From Varroa destructor (taxonomy: Eukaryota; Arthropoda; Arachnida; Mesostigmata; Varroidae), in contig NW_019211458.1 of NCBI RefSeq assembly GCF_002443255.2, positions 22,943,325 through 23,007,324 on the forward strand: 64,000 bases of DNA. Reading direction: 5' to 3'. Each line of letters begins with the position of its first letter. The stretch's first letter is position 1. A program made the translations under genes and the position numbers. The notes below the pieces were generated by a model, which was not told the origin of the DNA, did not search any database, and saw only the letters and a program-made list of their open reading frames with translations. This document shows, piece by piece, positions 39,535-52,591 of the stretch.

Positions 39535-42534
39535 TACGTATCATAGTTCAAAATCTACGTAATAGATATTGTTCATTAACAACATTTCTCTTATCATATT
39601 ACCAATCTATTACAAACACTGTTTAAAATACTAACAGGGACCAAGTTTTTTCCCTCTTTCAGCCAGCTTCGGACGCCGAGACACACCATATTTACGGAGC
39701 AGTGCATCACAATAATTGTTCGTAACACAATCAGTAGTGTATCTAATTATTCATTTGGACACGATAAATATACGCGGTCGACAGGTATCGATTAGCGTCA
39801 TTAACTTTTCCTTATAACATAACGGGAACTACTTTCGATCCGTCACCATTAGATTAAATGACCCGAGGGACGGCATATGTGTATGTTTAGTTTGTAGATC
39901 TTGTACGCACCGCCGAAATGTTGGCCTTGAAGTATGTTTGTACGTCAATAATTAACAGTATCTGTTATTTTTTGTAGAACTTGTTGTGCTCGTGCCTTCA
40001 GATTGAAGCAATTTAAATTAAATCAGACTTCAACGTATAAATATAGAAAAAAAAGTTACGGGCCTGGAGCGCTTCAACTACTACACTGAGAGTCATGACT
40101 CAAGGTTTTTCTGCCGGCTTTATTTATTTCCATTAGGCATGTCTTCATACATGTGGGTATTGTAAAATAGCTGCTACAGGCAAATCCGGCGGACTTTGGA
40201 ATCGAGTAAACCTTAAACTGGTTGGGCTAGAGTGATGATTTTTAGATGGGTTAGGAGTAGTCTCGTTCACACTTGTCGCAGTGCTGCGGCAGTTCCTCGA
40301 TAGCCGCATGCCCAGTGTTATGTTCCCATATGCATTACCTCTCTCCGTGGTTTCTCCAAGTAAATCGATAGTGGGATATGCTTGTCTACCACTTCAATCA
40401 CACAGACACCGACCAAAAGCATAAGTGGGTCATTTGTTTGCTTAAGCCAGAAAGTAACTGAGGCATGCAGATAAGGTCTAGCGTTCTCATCAAATAGCCA
40501 GACCGCACATTTGAGACTTGTATGTCAACGATCCATGAGCTCCTTGAGCTGAATTTACTGTTTCACTTATATGAAGCATCACATAGCAGCCGATCCATTC
40601 CTGCAAGTGCTACCATAACGAACCTGCTTTATATTACCACCGCCATTCCCTCGCTCAGTCCCCCTACGGCCAGCAGTAGCGACTGAACCATGGTTCTAAG
40701 CGGTTCCTTTTATATTTTCAGCTGGTTTCGAGTCAGTTTATGTGGTAAATATTTTTACTTAGCCTTCACATTTTCAAAGTGACAATTCTGTAACACGTGT
40801 GTAACATATGAGACGTGAGCTTTGGCCGACAGAGCCCTTGGACCCCATTTTCGTGAATAGATACTGTAAGATCATAGGGAGAACACAAGGCTTCAATATA
40901 TATATCCACGATGCAATGGTTTCGAACCCTACTTCTAGACAGTAAAGTCCGACTAGTTTCATGTAGGTTATGTTTATATTGTAGCAAATGTTTTTCATGC
41001 TATTCTTGCTCGTTCCGCTAGTGAAAACATTAACGCGCGACCTTTTTGCCGGGTTCTTTTAGCTGCTTTAAAAAATTATTCGAGGCAGTTACACTGGTTA
41101 GCATTGTGTAGTTTTTTATCAAAACCGTTTTTGGCATCAGCTCGACAATTGTATAGAAGTTCAAATAAATATACATGCAGTATTAACACAAGAACTTTAT
41201 GTTTATTCGTCGTGCAACGTACTCGTGAATCGATAACATCATATATTTTCGAAGTGATTACTGGCCAACATAGCTCGTCTTTCAAGCTCTGTTGGAAATT
41301 GATCTTACTATTGGTATAGTAACACGAGTGCGGGCAAGAAATAATACGATAATTAGTCAAAGGGTAATAAGCTTCCATTAAACGAACGCAGACACGTTTG
41401 GCAGAGGTACGGCAATTGTTATTCACGAAGATACACGCCGTCACACCCGCCGACACACGGACGCAAACCATATTATGAAAAGGCATATGAACACGTCTAG
41501 TAACGGGCCTGTAGACGTTCCACGAGCAGTTGCTTTCCGGGTCCTGGTGTTAACGTATCATCATACTGCGTACTGTGCATTCATTAGTACAATTGTCTGT
41601 CTCGTTTGTTTATCTTCCCACACGTTAACGACCTACAAAATAATGGCCGTTTATCGGATATGGGCCATTAGTTTGCCTGAAACACCTCGCGATATCTGCA
41701 GTTCACGCGAAACTGCTGCTCTAGCCCTTTGAAGATAGCACTGTTAAACTGTTACACGGGACACCACGGCCGTCGAACAAACAGCCTACATGGGGTCTAT
41801 AATTCGATGTAGGGATTAGATCTATGGGCCTGCCACCTGCAGCAGGCCTTAATTTTATTATTGCCTGAAATGTTTTCACAATAGTGCCGCTGTGCTTCGA
41901 GTCGTTCCTATGTTGATTTGATGACTTCAGGCAAATGCTAATTCGTAACGGGAAGGGCCTATTTTAGTTCTGATGGAAACGACAAAATCTGGAAGAAACA
42001 TAATATCGTTTAGCACTGGGTAGTGCGTATGGTGAAGGTACGAAATGAATAGAATAGAGGTGTTCAAATCGTGTTTGTAACAATGCGAAGGGAAGTACGA
42101 GCTGAATGTACAACAACGTAACCATACTAAATGTCCGGAGTAAACTGGTAGTAAAAACAATGGATTAATCACAAATTTCATCGTATGCAAACAACAACCG
42201 CTCTGTGTTGAATGCTCAACTAGTCGGTCGGCTGTCCACGTCAAGTAGGCTCCACTACGATGGAAAGGCCTCGCAAGCAAATAAGGCTTGGTTATTTTTG
42301 TGTACGCTATCGTTTCTTGAATAAAATCGACCAGCTATGGGTTATGGCCCACAAGTCACATTATATATATACAAGTCACACACACCTAAAACAACAGTGT
42401 GTAATTCGGCAACGAAAAATAGCAAGCATAAAAAACGTTGAGATCACTTGCTGAATGCGCTTGTGCCTATAGCTAGGGAGTTTTCTGGACAAGCTTCAAT
42501 CTCACAAACATAAATTTTAGGTTTACATTTTTAG

Positions 42535-42740
42535 CCATCACTATGCCGCAGTTTTCTACAATTAAGTACTGTATGATAGACTTTCATAAAATGCCATATC
42601 GGAACATTGTCACAGAACAGATGCCGGAGGCGTTCGGTAAAAATTGTGCCTGCAAAGAATCTGTTGACATACATTTTACTATGCCAGTCTCCCCGGAGCG
42701 CTTACTAGCTATAATTAATGGAGAACGTGATAAAGCGTAA
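42535..42740 (+). CDS. Candidate terminal exon, unidentified
   Basis: Acceptor ggtttacatttttag ends at 42534, ATG at 42543, and TAA ends at 42740. It reads MPQFSTIKYCMIDFHKMPY, then EAFGKNCACKESVDIHF, then PERLLAIINGERDKA. Mixed, protein-like composition with no recognised domain. Confidence 0.2.
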
Positions 42741-44845
42741 TTAGTAATATATAAAATAACCATATGCCATATTGGGCACGGGGCTTCGGGGATGGCGTCA
42801 CAGACGATCCTATCTCCTTACCTGACCAAGCGCTTAGCGGCGTATCATTTGATTTATTATTATTATTAATAATGATCATAATTGTAACTTTTATGATCTA
42901 TTGTCGTTCAAGTATCTGCACAAGCGTCGCGTGACAGCGGTGCGTTACGGGGGACTTTTGATCAAGGCTTCAACCGAACCAAGCACAGAAAAACTTTGCC
43001 GCTAGATGTACTCTTTACTTTAGTTCTAAACTGTTTTGGTGTTGCTTACCATCAACATTGCACTGATCAACATGTAGAGCAACATTCCGATTTTCTGCAA
43101 TAAACCGAACGCTTTTAATCTTACACTGTACTATCGGGCAGGATACGCATTTTTAATCCAGACGCTAGGCTTACACGTAATCCGCCCACTTGTTAATACT
43201 ACTTTGTTTATCTGATAGATGCAGACGTCATTTGGGCTTGTCGAATCCGACGCGTTTGACCAACTTATTCTCAAGCAAAGTTAGATTTTTATCTGTCAGA
43301 TACGATGATTAGTTAAAAAAGCGGCATGCAAGATAAATTGATATTCGATTATAAAACAAAGTCTCTCCACACGCACACGTTTGTAAGTTTTTTAAGTTAG
43401 CCTATACAAGGCTATGAACGAGACGCGGTCGTTTTCTGAACACGATTGGTTGTGGCATTTTATGACTGTCAACTGCATAATGTTATACTACGTGTATGTA
43501 AAGGCTTGATCCTCGTGAGATTTGCTTTACGGTAATCCTTGGCGCAATATGTAGGTTATATATATAGCGTATACTTAATATATAGTTGCGTCTTACCGTT
43601 TTCATCAAATGGCAATTTTCAGAACATATATCTCCCTGTAGCGTCTCAGCCATTCAGAACATCCATTCCAATATAACATACAGGAGGAGTTTTTTTTCCG
43701 CTAATAACGTTTTTAGCTGCCCTGCTCTAATAGTTCGGTCACCAGGCAAAGGATAATAAATGAATGACATTTACTTTGTCTGGACAGGAGTAAAGTGCGA
43801 GGATCTAGCGGCTCTATTAGTTCGGTTTACAACTGAGCCGTAAGGCTCACGTTTCATTTCTATTTGTTTGAGTCAAGTTTGGTGATTTCATTTATATAGT
43901 AGTGTTGAACACAGGTACTTTATCATGCTGCTGCATAAAGTGTTCGTGGATCTCGTCAAATAATTCATTGATCTTGAAAGGCCATATTAGCTATTAGTAC
44001 GTTTAACCATTCTGCAAAATCGCGGACTTAGACTACAAACGTTAGTGCCACAACAAATTGCGCTCTTATTTACACTGCAATTGTTTCTAAATTATTTTTC
44101 TACTTTCAATCCTGTCCTTACAATTGCTAAAGACCCAAACCAGTCAAATTTGGCTCACTAGAACAAAATGAAATATCTATTGTGAAACTATGGGTAGAGG
44201 TACGAGTGGAACTGCTGTTTGTGTTTGCTTGGAATCATGGCGTTTACCTCACTAGTGACTGAAGCCTGGAAGAGTCCACATTGAGATGTTAATTCTCGCC
44301 GACTAACCAGAAGAACCCAACAGCGCAGATGGATGGATAGATAGATTCCTTTGGTACGGAACAGTAAAACGGTACCGCTATTCCAGCAACATTGTTTCGG
44401 TCACCGACTAAGCTAGACAGGTACGATGCTTGCCAGAAATCGATGACCAGGTGCCCACTCTGTTAACAGACAGGGTCGCTACGGCTGAGTGAAGCGTCCC
44501 AAAAAAGCTGGAAAGCGAAATCGTGCGCTTTACAATCGTGTTTACGACTGATAAGTTAGTGAAAGTGTGTAATGAGTCCGTGAGCTTGCAGGCAAAATCT
44601 GTTAAGGCTCTCAGAGCATCCAAAAAGCTGTTCCACTAGAATTTGTTAATTTACTAAATCTGATTAAGGACATAAATTCTGTTCGGTTATTTATGCAATT
44701 TTATTTAAAAAATCACAATGGGGCATATTGCATACAGTGTCGTTAGAGATTATAAACAATACATGGCAAGAATATGGGCCTGACGAGTTGAACAGTCACT
44801 ACAACAAAGCACAGGTTCATTTGTGCCGCAATTACAATTTACTAA

Positions 44846-44904
44846 TTTTTATAAAATTTTACATTTTTTAAAAATTAAAACTTTTTTTATAAATTTTATA
44901 AAAA
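44846..44904. repeat. AT-rich inverted repeat (14-bp arms)
   Basis: Left arm 44846-44859 and right arm 44891-44904 are perfect complements separated by 31 AT-rich bases. Confidence 0.85.
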
Positions 44905-46651
44905 GTACAAGATTTAGAGGAAATTGACTGTTCATCTTTAGGACATTGCTTAGTAGTTGTCAAGGGCCAAATTTGTAAAATGTTGTTCTTAAAACACTCC
45001 ATCAACACCGTTTGTTAATAGGTTTTTCATCCTATTAGAACTGCTGTTCAGTCCCTGGTGAACAGCAACTTCTTTCTAACCCGTGTGAGCTTTTCCAGTA
45101 ATTGTTCAATGATATCAAAGGCAAATACGCTTGATTTAGTCTTTCATCTGCGTTCTTCGATAATCAGTGGCCGACGCTCGGCCTGACCTTCTCGAGCAGT
45201 ATCTACGACTGTTAGTAGTACCATAACTATTAAATTAAATGATAACGATGCAACACAGTTTCGTAGAAATAATAACACATCAACTCGAAATCCGTTTATT
45301 AATACGTTTGCGGAAAACTTGATTCAGATCTTAAAAAATCATTATTACAAGTTTGATGATTCATTGCTAGAATAGTGCATTGCAACAGCCTCGGACGACT
45401 CTAATCGTTACGATAAATATCATTAGTTCCGTTGGCTTGCATGACGGAGGGGCAAGAGGTTCATTCAGATCCTGTAGTCGTCTTTCGTACCGCTCTAACC
45501 TTCCAGTTTTAGGCTAAAAACATCATTGCTTTTAGCTCAGTATGAGACCGAGTCAAACCAAAAGTTGGGAAGGGACACCTTAAATCGACATAGCCAGAAA
45601 ACGTCTGGTTGAAAATAATGAGATAACTTAGATTATTAAATAACGATCTCACGGCTTTTCACTTCACTGCTTTCTATTTCAGTCCACTGAGCAATACTTC
45701 CGACTACGACACGGCCACTGACCTAGTCGCCAATATCACCCCCGAAGGGCCTTAAAGCGCACCAACTCTCCCAGCATATGGTCCGGTGGTTTAGCTAACC
45801 CAGATCGTTGCGGTTCTGCTAACTGAAATCTTTAACAATTATGATTGTACACTATTATAAGTTATCAGTATTTTGCGTTGAATAGGCCTTTTCTATAATG
45901 GACTGACACCGTCTAATACCATAAACAGCTCTAATACCATTGGTATTTACGGGTATTTTACATGTTACGCAAGATCTATTCGCAGGTGTTTTATTTGGGT
46001 TTGGCTTTGAAGTGACTTTGAACTTGGTTGGTTGTTAGCTAATAATACGGCGACCACATTTATCAAACTTAAATGATTTAACTCCTGACATTTCTTTGAA
46101 GAGTAGAGCTGCAGAACTCAGTTTTTGATTGATTGTACTTGCAGCTCTAAGACGTGAAGGAAGGACCTCTAAGTGAAGGAATCTCAGAATTTATAGCGCT
46201 TGGCAACTGAGTTTACAGCAGACGGCTTTTCATCGTACTTCGCCAGCGTATACATTGCCAGTGTGTTACGTACTGTTTCATAGGACCTTTTGTAATTAAT
46301 ATAGACATGGAAAAGGGATACTGGCATGGCCTTACCGCACACTGTCTATTCTCGCTGTGCATTGCTGGCGATAGAATGCCGTTCGCTATTATATTATAGA
46401 TAGCGACGTCTACGTTTATAGATAACACTCACTTTAGCGGTCTTCGAAGCCCTGAATATCGTGTGACATGGGCGCTCAACGCACGTGACAAATGTATATC
46501 GTACGTCACGTGTGCGGGGCGGTCACGTTTGAGAGTTGTCAGTAAGGAAACCGTATTCCATAAAACTACCCGCGCAGGCCCTGTGTTTCATAGGCTATTG
46601 GCTGGCCTTCGCGTATAGTCTCTAATCGCAGATGAGTAGGTGAGATGCGTA

Positions 46652-46696
46652 GACGGTCACTTACACTAAACTGTTGGTTCAGGGTAAGTGACCGTC
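46652..46696. repeat. Hairpin: 13-bp perfect stem extended to a 5-base loop
   Basis: GACGGTCACTTAC at 46652-46664 pairs with GTAAGTGACCGTC at 46684-46696. Inside, two mismatches separate a further 2 and 3 pairs, closing on TGTTG. It is the strongest GC-containing fold seen in the window. It is shorter than a typical microRNA precursor. Confidence 0.85.
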
Positions 46697-47313
46697 AATT
46701 GTTGCTTTATTATAAACAACACCGAGATGTTATGCTGTTCACCAAACAATTCTAATAAGGCTAACACAGCAACAATGAATGATTCTTAGGAGCTATACAA
46801 TTGTATCAGGCAAACTGCTTAAAGAAAATGATAGAGAAAGACATAGACAATACACAAGAAGGCGTACTTACGTAACGAACGTTGTTGTTCCATCTTTTTT
46901 TTTTATTCAATAATCTTTTCCTTTTATCTTCTATAGTCTTCAATAATATTGAAGCTAGAGCTATTTAAAATAAAGTATAGCCGCATCACAATTGTTCGAG
47001 ACGACGAAAAAATTTTGCAACAAGACAGGGTAACTCACAACCTCAGTCATGTTAGGTGCACCGCTGTGCTGAGAGCTTACTGCAAAGTGATGCAGAGAAA
47101 AGTACCTACGGGGAGAGCCAGGAGGTCGTACAATGCTCTCAATAATTTCGAGATGAACAGCTGTCCGGACACAGCTGCCGTTTACAAAACAGCTTCGGCA
47201 GCCACAAAGGAGCCAGCCGCGACTGCCTAAGCCTAATAGCCTGGCTTCATGAGACCTTTCACTGTCAGCCGTTTCTTTCTGTGTGACCTCCTTTCGTATG
47301 TGTAACCGTGCAG

Positions 47314-47386
47314 GATAGTCTATCGGCGACCTACGCCAGTGGAGACTCAGGGAGCAAGTTACCAGGCAGGTGGTGCAGAGAAACAG
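47314..47386 (+). CDS. Candidate exon, unidentified
   Basis: After a moderately pyrimidine-rich acceptor (cctcctttcgtatgtgtaaccgtgcag) the frame reads DSLSATYASGDSGSKLPGRW. It can end at gtggtg (47370) or gtgaca (47387). A 172-codon minus-strand frame overlaps it. Weak support. Confidence 0.17.
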
Positions 47387-48234
47387 GTGACAATGGGGTG
47401 CAACGGCGGAATGGCAGCTGCACCCTGCAGGCCATGCCAGCTTGGCTGCGGTGTTTCGCGGACCGTTGCATGCAACCATTGATTCGGCTATCTACGGCAT
47501 GTAACGATAATGAGGCAGTGATACAAAGAGCTACTTTTTAGTTCCCTATGCGTTTACACTATACCATCATAGTCGTCAGTTAGCTAGAAGGATCGGCGTT
47601 CTGAAGCAATTCCCACAACCTACTTAGCAACATCTCACCTTTTTTGTCCACGTCTGTTTCGTCACATTTGGGCCAGCCGCCAAAAGTTCTTTTGATTGGT
47701 TATTTTCATAGCAAATATGGGAACTGTGCTTTCTTAGCCGCTACACCTTTCGCGTCTATCGTTTACTATTCTTAGGGTAGTCGCAATAATATTACTCGAA
47801 AGATTACTGCTTCTCTCCTCTTCGTCGGGCATGTCAGGAGTTTAGTCGAGTAACCCGCGTTATCTGGACTATTGGGTGAATTCGGCTTAGGTGATCCGTA
47901 GACAACTAGTGAACAAAGTAATGGTCGGCTTCGACGGCCGCTACACTGATAAATGTCTCATGCCTTTCACACGATTTGTACAAAGTAGGAGGAACGGGTC
48001 CAAGGGGAAGAGCTTGTATACAGGCTGCATTAGACAGTATATAACTGGACAATTGCTCGCGTTACTGCTAGGTCGTCATCGGCACCGTGGGCTGTCGCCG
48101 ATGTTGCCATCGATTGCAGTGCTATATGGAGCACCTGTCGCCACTGGCTCCTCTAACCACTGCGGTCCCATTCCACATCCCCACGACCCTTTCCAAAACC
48201 CCCCGACTTTTTCGGCGTCCATTTCATCCCTTAC

Positions 48235-48387
48235 CTTGAATAGCCTGCTGGCCCTGGCACTTATTTCATCGAAGTAGGACGACCGTGTCAGCTGCTTACA
48301 CATAAACATTGCTACGCAATCTACCGGAAGGATTCGAGAGCAGACAGATGTCTGCTGCCGCTTGCCACTTCCGTCTAACAGCCGCAT
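48235..48387 (-). CDS. Candidate first exon, unidentified (ORF continues to 48076)
   Basis: ATG at 48385-48387 begins MRLLDGSGKRQQTSVCSRIL and runs to SARASRLFK, followed by an AAG/gtaagg donor (from 48234, phase 0). Without splicing the frame continues as VRDEMDAEKVGGFW to TGA at 48076, 103 codons in total. The minus strand is purine-rich here, which favours but does not prove coding on it. A plus-strand 128-codon frame overlaps. No family is recognised. Confidence 0.25.
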
Positions 48388-49786
48388 TGTATTCCTATTC
48401 TCATTGCCACTATGCTTAGTTCTTTTTCTAGACTTTTATTAACCTCTAACTTCCATGGCTATGTTTCTCTGTCTGTACCTTTCCAGTCATTGCATTGTAC
48501 ATCGTTCACTCTCGGCCGCTGCCTAGTTCACTGTTCTGTATCTGCTCAGGCCCGTTTGCCGCCCGAAACGAAATCCACAAACCTCAAATGCCACTACGAT
48601 CCCGTCCGACGTCGAAGTGAAGTGATTGACTATAAAATGGCCGTCTAGTCAATCGTTTATTATCAATTGCCGAGACCCGTCCGTTAAAAAAGAGAGGACA
48701 TAAATATAAAGGAAATAAAGAAAAGGCAGAAGGTGGGGGAGCTTGGTAGAAATAACCAGTATAAAAGGTTGAGTAAGTCGTGCTAAGGGCATTTTTCTTC
48801 CTACCACTTGCTATGGTTCGGAGGGCGCGGCTCAGCCCTACTGGTATATGAGGTTGCGTGTACAACGCAGTCGACGGGTGGTAGTTCTATTTGTTTTTGC
48901 CCCAGAAATCCCACCCGCACCCCTTTTGAATTCTCCAGACTACTTCACACCTCACGGTTTCGCGTCTTTAAACGAGCGGTCGAATGCTTCCGTTGGAGCA
49001 GGTCGTTAGTTGAAATGCTATTTGAGTTGACTCCACTTGCCTATCTTCCTCCGAGCGGTGGCCGACGAAACATTAGTCAGTGCATTAAATCGGTCTAGAT
49101 GGGCGAAACAAGCACACATCAGGCAGTAGGAAGGTGTCGAGTCGCCGTATATTGAGCGAAACGTCCAGTAAAGTAACTGTCAGACATTATGGTCTGCTAT
49201 CGCCATCAAACCAAAATTAATTTCGGTGCTGTTGGTGTCCACTCAACCTCTTTTCTAACCTATAAGTGGTGGCCTTCTATTGTCCTACCACTCCGGCCGT
49301 TCTTGGACACTCCAAAAGGCACATCGTCCTACACTTTGGAACACCCGTGCTCGTCGGCCCGTTTGATGACCACTTGCCATTTTTATCTGTTTTGGTCACC
49401 TGGTCCTATCAAACTTGGACAGCCTCGACTACTCACGATACTCCAGACCTTCAAATGCTGCGGCGTTTGTCCCTGACCATTGAGCGCTATTCACTGAACA
49501 CTTGTAGCGGCAATGAGAACAACAGATATAGCGTCCTTGCTGTGATAGTGTGAGTGTTAGCGTCGGAGGTTGCCGCGGCGGATGGAATTTACATGAGGGA
49601 TAACAAACCAAGAACAAGCAAAACGATAATGCAGAACGTCCACCACGAGGCATAACTGCCAATCAACAACAACCTCTAAATGCTTTTTTCCTTGACCTAT
49701 TGCCCCACAATAGCACAGGAGAAGTTCGCTTGACAAATTGATTAAAAAACATCGGTGATACATTGATCCAAAAAAACGTCAGAGAC

Positions 49787-49801
49787 GGGGGGGGGGGGGG
49801 G
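49787..49801. repeat. Poly-G run (15)
   Basis: Fifteen G on the plus strand. Confidence 0.95.
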
Positions 49802-50048
49802 TACAATCTGAAAAGGGTACCAACAGTAATAATAACAGCGGACGAACACTGCATTTTTTAGTTTAACGGAACAATATGTATGCATTATTTTCGACCTGTC
49901 TAAAAGTAAAGTCTAAGCATTCTCAAAAGATAAAAGCGATGACTGTATTTACAGGGCATCCCGAAAAATGTTTGAATGAGTATAATTTGAGTTTTCAATC
50001 AGTTTTTAAATTATGAAAAACTTTTCATGAAATATGTAAATTTCTTAC

Positions 50049-50242
50049 CATAGATAATGAAAATTACGAGTGCCAGTGGATGCACTGCAAGTAACGGTGC
50101 GCTATTAATTCGCAAATTTCCACAAACGTTTAATTTGTTGATGTACTCTTGTTTATCAGTGGCTGTTAAATATTCTAGTGCCGTCGGTTTTTTGCGGTAG
50201 ACTTCATCTCTAATTATGCCTTTAAAAAAACCGGCCTCAGGT
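50049..50242 (-). CDS. Candidate upstream transporter exon supplying helix 1
   Basis: 194 bases bounded by acceptor ccgttccccag (ending 50243) and donor gtaaga (from 50048). It reads PEAGFFKGIIRDEVYRKKPT, a charged stretch, then INSAPLLAVHPLALVIFIIY with a split Gly at the end. The hydrophobic segment sits exactly where helix 1 should precede GVRSAGV, and the phase-1 donor matches the next firm exon. No GGWGW motif is present, and I could not find one elsewhere upstream on this strand. Joining it requires a 14.4 kb intron. An in-frame ATG at 50278-50280 would give a different start if the acceptor is not used. Inference from phase and hydropathy only. Confidence 0.38.
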
Positions 50243-52453
50243 CTGGGGAACGGACTGCGCGTTTTGTCTGAGCAACCCATTTCCTTGATAGGTTCTCATG
50301 AAGTTTTCCTTTTATACCACAATGATTGTGTGGAATTTTTTTTTCCTGTTGCAAATAAGATTCACCATTTTCACAACAGCACTCTTAAGTACATGATAAA
50401 GTAGATTCTAGTAGGAAATTCAAACAATTTATATCGCTCGCGATAACCTCGAACAGAAACGGTCGAATTAATATTTTGTTGGAAATGCCGCATTCCACTA
50501 GCTCTTGTAAATGTACATTGTGCTTCTGGGAAAATGTAGATTTACATTTGGGTAAGATGAAAGGGAGACAGACGAACGTGCAGAGTTTTCATATATTCTC
50601 AATTGTAAAGAAAACTTGGTTATGAAATTTCTCGACATTGCCACGATTTGCTAGGTACAGTCGATACTACTCATAGTGCCCCGAATGGGGTGGCACTTAA
50701 TAATATTGAGTAGCTAACTTTATTAGCAAAGTAAAAAGCCTGATCATACTAAGTGGGCAATTGACGATACGTATGTACATCGACAAACAAGAAAACCCAC
50801 GTGGCAAATAGGTCGGTATCTATTGGCTATTATTTCTTACGCTCTAAACAGTTTAAGCCCACTTTCCTGGAATGCTGACTTTTGTTCTGCCCCGGAACTT
50901 AGCTATTTTTATTCTGTTATATATCTCGTCGATAAAAAAAATAACAGATTTTAACTAGGTCTAGAATATGTCTTGCACAAGGTATGGCAAACCGGCGACG
51001 ACGTTTCCCTTGACAAAACCCCTCCCGTCAGTGTCATCTGCTATCAAAATCGAGCTTGCACCTGTTTATGTAGCCTATATTTTTCTTTCAATATACTATA
51101 GTCTATTATTCCTTTGGCTCTTTTGCAGCTATATAACGCCGCAGAAGCAACCTTTTTGTCTCTTCGCGTAATATCTACGTGGACTCTGACCTGGAGGCTA
51201 TAGACTTGGGTCCGAGTGATCATTTGGTACGTTTCTAAAGACCGGCTCATCGTTATGGAATTCAAGCGGCATAGGCCAACAAGTTCATAACGTAGTTAGC
51301 TTAAAATGGGCCTATTCGCATACAGAGAGTTAACTGTAAAGCACGAAGCATCCCTTAGAAACGACTGCCTCGTTCAATGACCGTGCCATTTTGAATAACG
51401 TAAGCGACATGGCTTCAAAATGTGGGCTGAGTATTCGTAATACTAGGCAAATATGAACCTCCTGTGAATTGTTAACCTAACTGTAGATAGGAGCAAGAAG
51501 TGCGATATGAGACGTAAGAGAAACATCCCAATTTTTGTACGTATTACTTACACACGACCTACGACAAAACATGGCTGATTTCGAAATTCCAAGCTAGTCC
51601 TTGGGGAGCGATAGCGCCTAGTAAATAAGGCATTTCTTTTTTTGTTCCATTTCTAGAAGTACTATCGGCAGATGTTATTAATTTTACAGTCGGATAATAG
51701 ATAGAAGCTCAAGTACTGCATGACTGTATACGAAATATTGCGTCGTGTCCCGAAGCACTCATTATCTTCGAAAATATATACTATTATTTATTCGTCAGTG
51801 TCAACCGTATGTTGCGGTTAGCCGTTAATTGGGGCATTTGTTACGATAGTAGCAGATAGCCCAGCTAAACGGCGAGCTATTCTGCGACGCCTGTCACGAT
51901 ATTCAGTCGTGTCGAAAAACTATCATACTATTACGTAGATACTGCAACTTAGTTGGACAACGACTTTAAGATCTCCGTTATTTGACTTAGTAATATTTTA
52001 AGCCAGCTGATTCAAAATAGGGTCTATAAAGTGAGCACTCTCCTTTATGAGCGCATATCCTCATTTCCTCAGTCGAATTAGCATTTAGTACATAATTATA
52101 AACGTTTTCAAGTGATATACACGAAAACACTTTGTCTCGTAAATATTTCAGCTATAATGTTTATGTTAGCATTGATAAAAATGCTTCGGCTACCCTATCT
52201 ATCCCTGAAAGATAGAGCCTGGATTGCAGGAGAGCATTTATTTGAACATTAAGCTTCGAAGAATTTTCAAAGCTCGATTATACGTCAAGTTAAATAAAAT
52301 AGATCTCTACATTTGCAAAAGGAACCCTTGCGTACTATAGGGCACTTACGTAAGTGTAAGTATTATGCAATATTTGAATAGCATCATACCAATCAGGCAC
52401 ACTTTCACGATTCGTGCATTTTTGTACCATAAAACGTTTGAATTTTCGCTCAG

Positions 52454-52591
52454 TTCTATCGAATGGAAAAGTACCTGGCCGGGTTGTTGACCAATGCTTC
52501 GATTACTCATTGCTCTTCGACAAGGTACTAAAATTATTTTCACGGACAGGGACGATTGCTTCAAGGCAAGCTCTTCAACAGTCAGCAAAAG
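52454..52591 (+). CDS. Candidate internal exon, unidentified
   Basis: 138 bases between acceptor tttgaattttcgctcag and donor gttagt, phase 1 at both ends, so it could be skipped without a frameshift. It reads LSNGKVPGRVVDQCFDYSLL, then FDKVLKLFSRTGTIASRQ. A second frame is also open for 25 codons. No partner exon or family is identified. Confidence 0.25.

Larger units (their letters stand above)
35678..50048 (-). other. Proposed long transporter intron 1
   Basis: If the 50,049-50,242 exon is right, this is one 14.4 kb intron. Apart from the low-confidence exon candidates listed separately, it holds AT-rich sequence, a GC-richer zone from about 46,900 to 49,700, and inverted repeats at 44,846 and 46,652. 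No GGWGW-type exon was found in it. Confidence 0.4.

Noticed and set aside
41076..41486. 136-codon ATG-started minus frame
   Set aside because: Cys/Val/Asn-rich text with no motif, no signal peptide of normal form and length within chance.
43060..43104. 45-base hydrophobic interval between a tttattgcag acceptor and gtaagc donor on minus
   Set aside because: Phase 0 at both ends does not match the transporter, and the length is too short to support alone.
46961..47479. 172-codon minus-strand frame
   Set aside because: Cys/Ser/Leu-rich antisense-type composition in a GC-richer patch, with overlapping plus-strand candidates and no splice support.
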